From the NCBI GenBank assembly GCA_011772275.1, contig WVZU01000423.1, positions 1,162-7,947 on the forward strand: DNA of 6,786 nt, read 5' to 3'. The notes below the pieces were generated by a model. That model ran no database searches. It saw nothing but the letters and a program-made list of their open reading frames with translations, and was not told where the DNA came from. A program made the translations under genes and the position numbers. This stretch comes from Planctomycetales bacterium (GTDB lineage Bacteria; Planctomycetota; Planctomycetia; Pirellulales; UBA7805). The first letter of the stretch is position 1; each line of letters begins with the position of its first letter. Positions 5,309 to 6,786 of this stretch are shown one piece after another.

Positions 5309-6412
5309 ATGTCGACAACCACGATTCAACAGCTTCAGCAGACCATCACGCTGGGCGGACGGCCATCGAATCGTTGTCCGCTGGATCTTCTGCAAGGTTA
5401 CGAACAGATCCTTAACAACCAGCGTTTCAGCTGGACCGAGCATCATCGGCTGCTTCGCAAGCTGGGTTCCGGCGGGCAGGGCGTGGTGTATTTGACTGAG
5501 CGTCGGGGGACGGACCACTTCACCCTCCCGGTCGCTCTGAAAATATTCGCTCCGCAACGTTACGAAAGTGTCAGCGAGTACGAAGAGGCCATGCAAGGCA
5601 TCGCGCGGGTTTCCGCTCAAGTCGCACAGATCCAACAAGACAATTTGCTGGACGTGCATAATTTTGTTGAGCGGAATCGGATTCGCATGATGGAAATGGA
5701 GTGGGTGGACGGCTTCGACCTGGGCCGGTTGCTGACCACCGAGATGCTAAATCGTTCGCGGCATCGCGTCAGCGCGCGGCGGTGGGAGTATCTGAACAAT
5801 GTGATTGTGACCAGCGGGCCCGCTCAGCCCAGGCTGAAACCGGGCGTGGCGGTGGCGGTCCTGCGGGACGTGCTGGCCGCCCTGGCCGCTTTGCATCGCG
5901 AAGGCATCGTGCACGGCGATGTCAAACCGTCCAACATCATGTTGAAGCGGACGGGGAATGCAAAGCTGGTCGATATCGGTTCGGCGTTCGAAGTCGCCGA
6001 CGCTCCGCCCACCCGCACCTGCACGCCTGCCTACGCCGCGCCCGAGGTGCTGGAGGGAAGCGAGTACACGCCCCGTTCCGACCTGGCCAGCGTCGGCTAT
6101 GTGCTGGTCGAATTGCTGGCGGGCGTCCCGCCGTTCGCCGGGGTGGAAGGCCTGCGGCAACTGCTGGAGGCCAAACGGCTGATGGCCCGCCGCCTGCCAG
6201 ACATCTTGCCCGAAGAAGTGGTCGTGAACGAACTGCTGATGAATTTTTGCCGAGGCCTGGTCTCGGCAGACCCCTCGCGCCGATTCCCCAGCGCCGAAGC
6301 GGCCGATCTGCTGGAAGAAGGGGCCGCCCATTTCCTGCGTCAGCTGACGATGAGCAACCTAGGCAGCGAGTACGACAACGAAATCCGGCTGTGGCTGGAA
6401 GAGCTGGACTAG
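5309..6412 (+). CDS. Soluble Hanks-type serine/threonine protein kinase (non-RD)
   Basis: The 367-aa product is predicted to transfer the ATP gamma-phosphate to Ser/Thr of unknown target proteins in the cytoplasm. Kinase motifs appear in order: glycine loop GSGGQG at 53-58, VALK with Lys78, acidic helix C around Glu92-93, catalytic loop HGDVKPSN at 202-209, DIG in place of DFG at 222-224, APE at 244-246, and DLASVG from Asp258. The key Lys, both Asp and the Asn are present, so activity is plausible. The HGD triplet lacks the usual Arg, marking it as a non-RD kinase. No transmembrane segment or sensor domain follows; the protein ends in a short acidic tail (about 345-367, ending LWLEELD). The N-terminal 45 residues are outside the fold. 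ATG 5309 is chosen over the in-frame 5207 start because the predicted promoter lies across 5178-5206; there is no clear Shine-Dalgarno. Confidence 0.92.
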   Translation: MSTTTIQQLQQTITLGGRPSNRCPLDLLQGYEQILNNQRFSWTEHHRLLRKLGSGGQGVVYLTERRGTDHFTLPVALKIFAPQRYESVSEYEEAMQGIARVSAQVAQIQQDNLLDVHNFVERNRIRMMEMEWVDGFDLGRLLTTEMLNRSRHRVSARRWEYLNNVIVTSGPAQPRLKPGVAVAVLRDVLAALAALHREGIVHGDVKPSNIMLKRTGNAKLVDIGSAFEVADAPPTRTCTPAYAAPEVLEGSEYTPRSDLASVGYVLVELLAGVPPFAGVEGLRQLLEAKRLMARRLPDILPEEVVVNELLMNFCRGLVSADPSRRFPSAEAADLLEEGAAHFLRQLTMSNLGSEYDNEIRLWLEELD

Positions 6413-6436
6413 GCGGGCGGAATGGTGTGCAGAACA

Positions 6437-6496
6437 CCAGAATAACGCAGTCCCGAACAACGCGGTCCCGAATAAAACAGTCCAGAATAATGCAAC
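6437..6496. repeat. Four degenerate tandem copies of a 15-bp unit
   Basis: Units lie at 6437-6451, 6452-6466, 6467-6481 and 6482-6496, approximating CCCGAATAACGCAGT with one to several changes each. They start 25 nt after the kinase stop. The last copy runs into the left arm of the following hairpin. The plus-strand frame through them has five-residue periodicity, but the kinase stop precedes them, so they are probably non-coding. Confidence 0.7.
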
Positions 6497-6517
6497 GGAG
6501 AAAAATTGGCTCCGTTG
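6493..6517. terminator. Hairpin terminator between convergent genes
   Basis: CAACGGAG (6493-6500) and CTCCGTTG (6510-6517) form a perfect 8-bp stem with a 9-nt A-rich loop. The stem can extend by one G-T pair. It lies 80 nt after the kinase stop and 14 nt beyond the stop of the convergent gene from the right, so it could end both transcripts. The following T-tract is weak on both strands, so termination efficiency is uncertain. Confidence 0.5.
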
Positions 6518-6531
6518 TTCGTTAAAGCCAT

Positions 6532-6786
6532 TCAGACGCTGGGGCCCACAAGCCATCGGGGCGGTTCGCTCGGCAGTGCCCAGCCATCGGGGCGGGGGCG
6601 GTTGCTTGACCCTGGCCAGCCCTCAAGCGGCTGGGCGGCACTGGCATAGCCGTGGGGGGATTGGTCTACATCGAGCCCCGCCAGCTGGTTGCTCTTTTCG
6701 CCTTTAGGGTCTTCAAAGAAATCTGTGGGTAAGAGGCGACTGATATTGGAAAGGAAATAGCCCGTTGAAAAGGGGAATTGCGCCGG
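6532..6786 (-). CDS. C-terminal end of an unidentified protein (partial, 5' end outside window)
   Basis: On the minus strand a frame is open from the right edge (first codon 6786-6784) for 84 codons to TGA at 6534-6532. It contains no ATG, so this is the end of a longer gene. The visible segment begins hydrophobic and aromatic (GYFLSNISRLLP near its residues 9-20), turns hydrophilic, and ends in a Pro/Trp-rich tail (PPRWLVGPSV). No family is recognised. Support comes from the length of open frame at the edge and from the stop falling just before the hairpin at 6493-6517. The other minus-strand frames and the plus-strand frames are not better candidates. It is convergent with the kinase gene. 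Coding status is likely but unproven. Confidence 0.6.
   Translation of the reverse strand, partial: PAQFPFSTGYFLSNISRLLPTDFFEDPKGEKSNQLAGLDVDQSPHGYASAAQPLEGWPGSSNRPRPDGWALPSEPPRWLVGPSV

Noticed and set aside
6551..6595. Two 14-nt direct repeats (6551-6564 and 6582-6595)
   Set aside because: They fall inside the partial right-edge gene at a spacing of 31 nt, are read in different frames, and are GC-rich; likely coincidental.
6572..6645. Imperfect inverted repeat of CAGTG and CCCAGCC with their complements
   Set aside because: The arms are interrupted by a bulge, separated by a long loop, and lie within probable coding sequence.

Overview
The window looks like a GC-rich planctomycete chromosome fragment, most likely a Pirellulaceae-type organism. 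This is inference from gene content: a Tat-exported Gfo/Idh/MocA oxidoreductase, a DoxX-like membrane protein with a long soluble insert, and a soluble serine/threonine kinase. No rRNA, tRNA, CRISPR array, insertion sequence or integrase was seen.

Left part (1-3577, minus strand): a compact three-gene operon transcribed leftwards. It starts with a DoxX-like membrane protein (2555-3577). A Gfo/Idh/MocA oxidoreductase with a clear twin-arginine signal follows (837-2567, 13-nt overlap). A second, closely related Gfo/Idh/MocA paralogue (from 840, 4-nt ATGA overlap) runs off the left edge. The paralogues are about three quarters identical by hand alignment in the Rossmann core, but the second has lost the twin arginines and hydrophobic core at exactly the aligned position. 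The module is therefore predicted to hold one membrane protein, one exported oxidoreductase and one cytoplasmic (or piggy-backed) sister. Reaction and substrate cannot be read from the sequence.

Middle (3578-4014): a divergent intergenic region with an AT-rich island (possible promoter of the left operon), an 11-bp tandem duplication, and a short frame that ends on the start codon of the next gene. A D-2-hydroxyacid dehydrogenase (4015-4980, plus strand) follows, with its full Arg-Glu-His catalytic set.

Right part: a 328-nt gap carries a G-run tract, a good sigma70-like promoter and a leader hairpin with a T-run. It precedes a compact Hanks-type kinase (5309-6412, plus strand) that has an HGD rather than HRD catalytic loop and no membrane segment. 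Downstream lie four copies of a 15-bp repeat and a strong hairpin. An 84-codon C-terminal end of an unidentified gene then enters from the right edge on the minus strand (6532-6786), convergent with the kinase.

The strongest lead is the tandem oxidoreductase pair with split localisation, coupled to the DoxX-like protein. The kinase and dehydrogenase appear to be independent units, with no sequence evidence linking them to the left operon.
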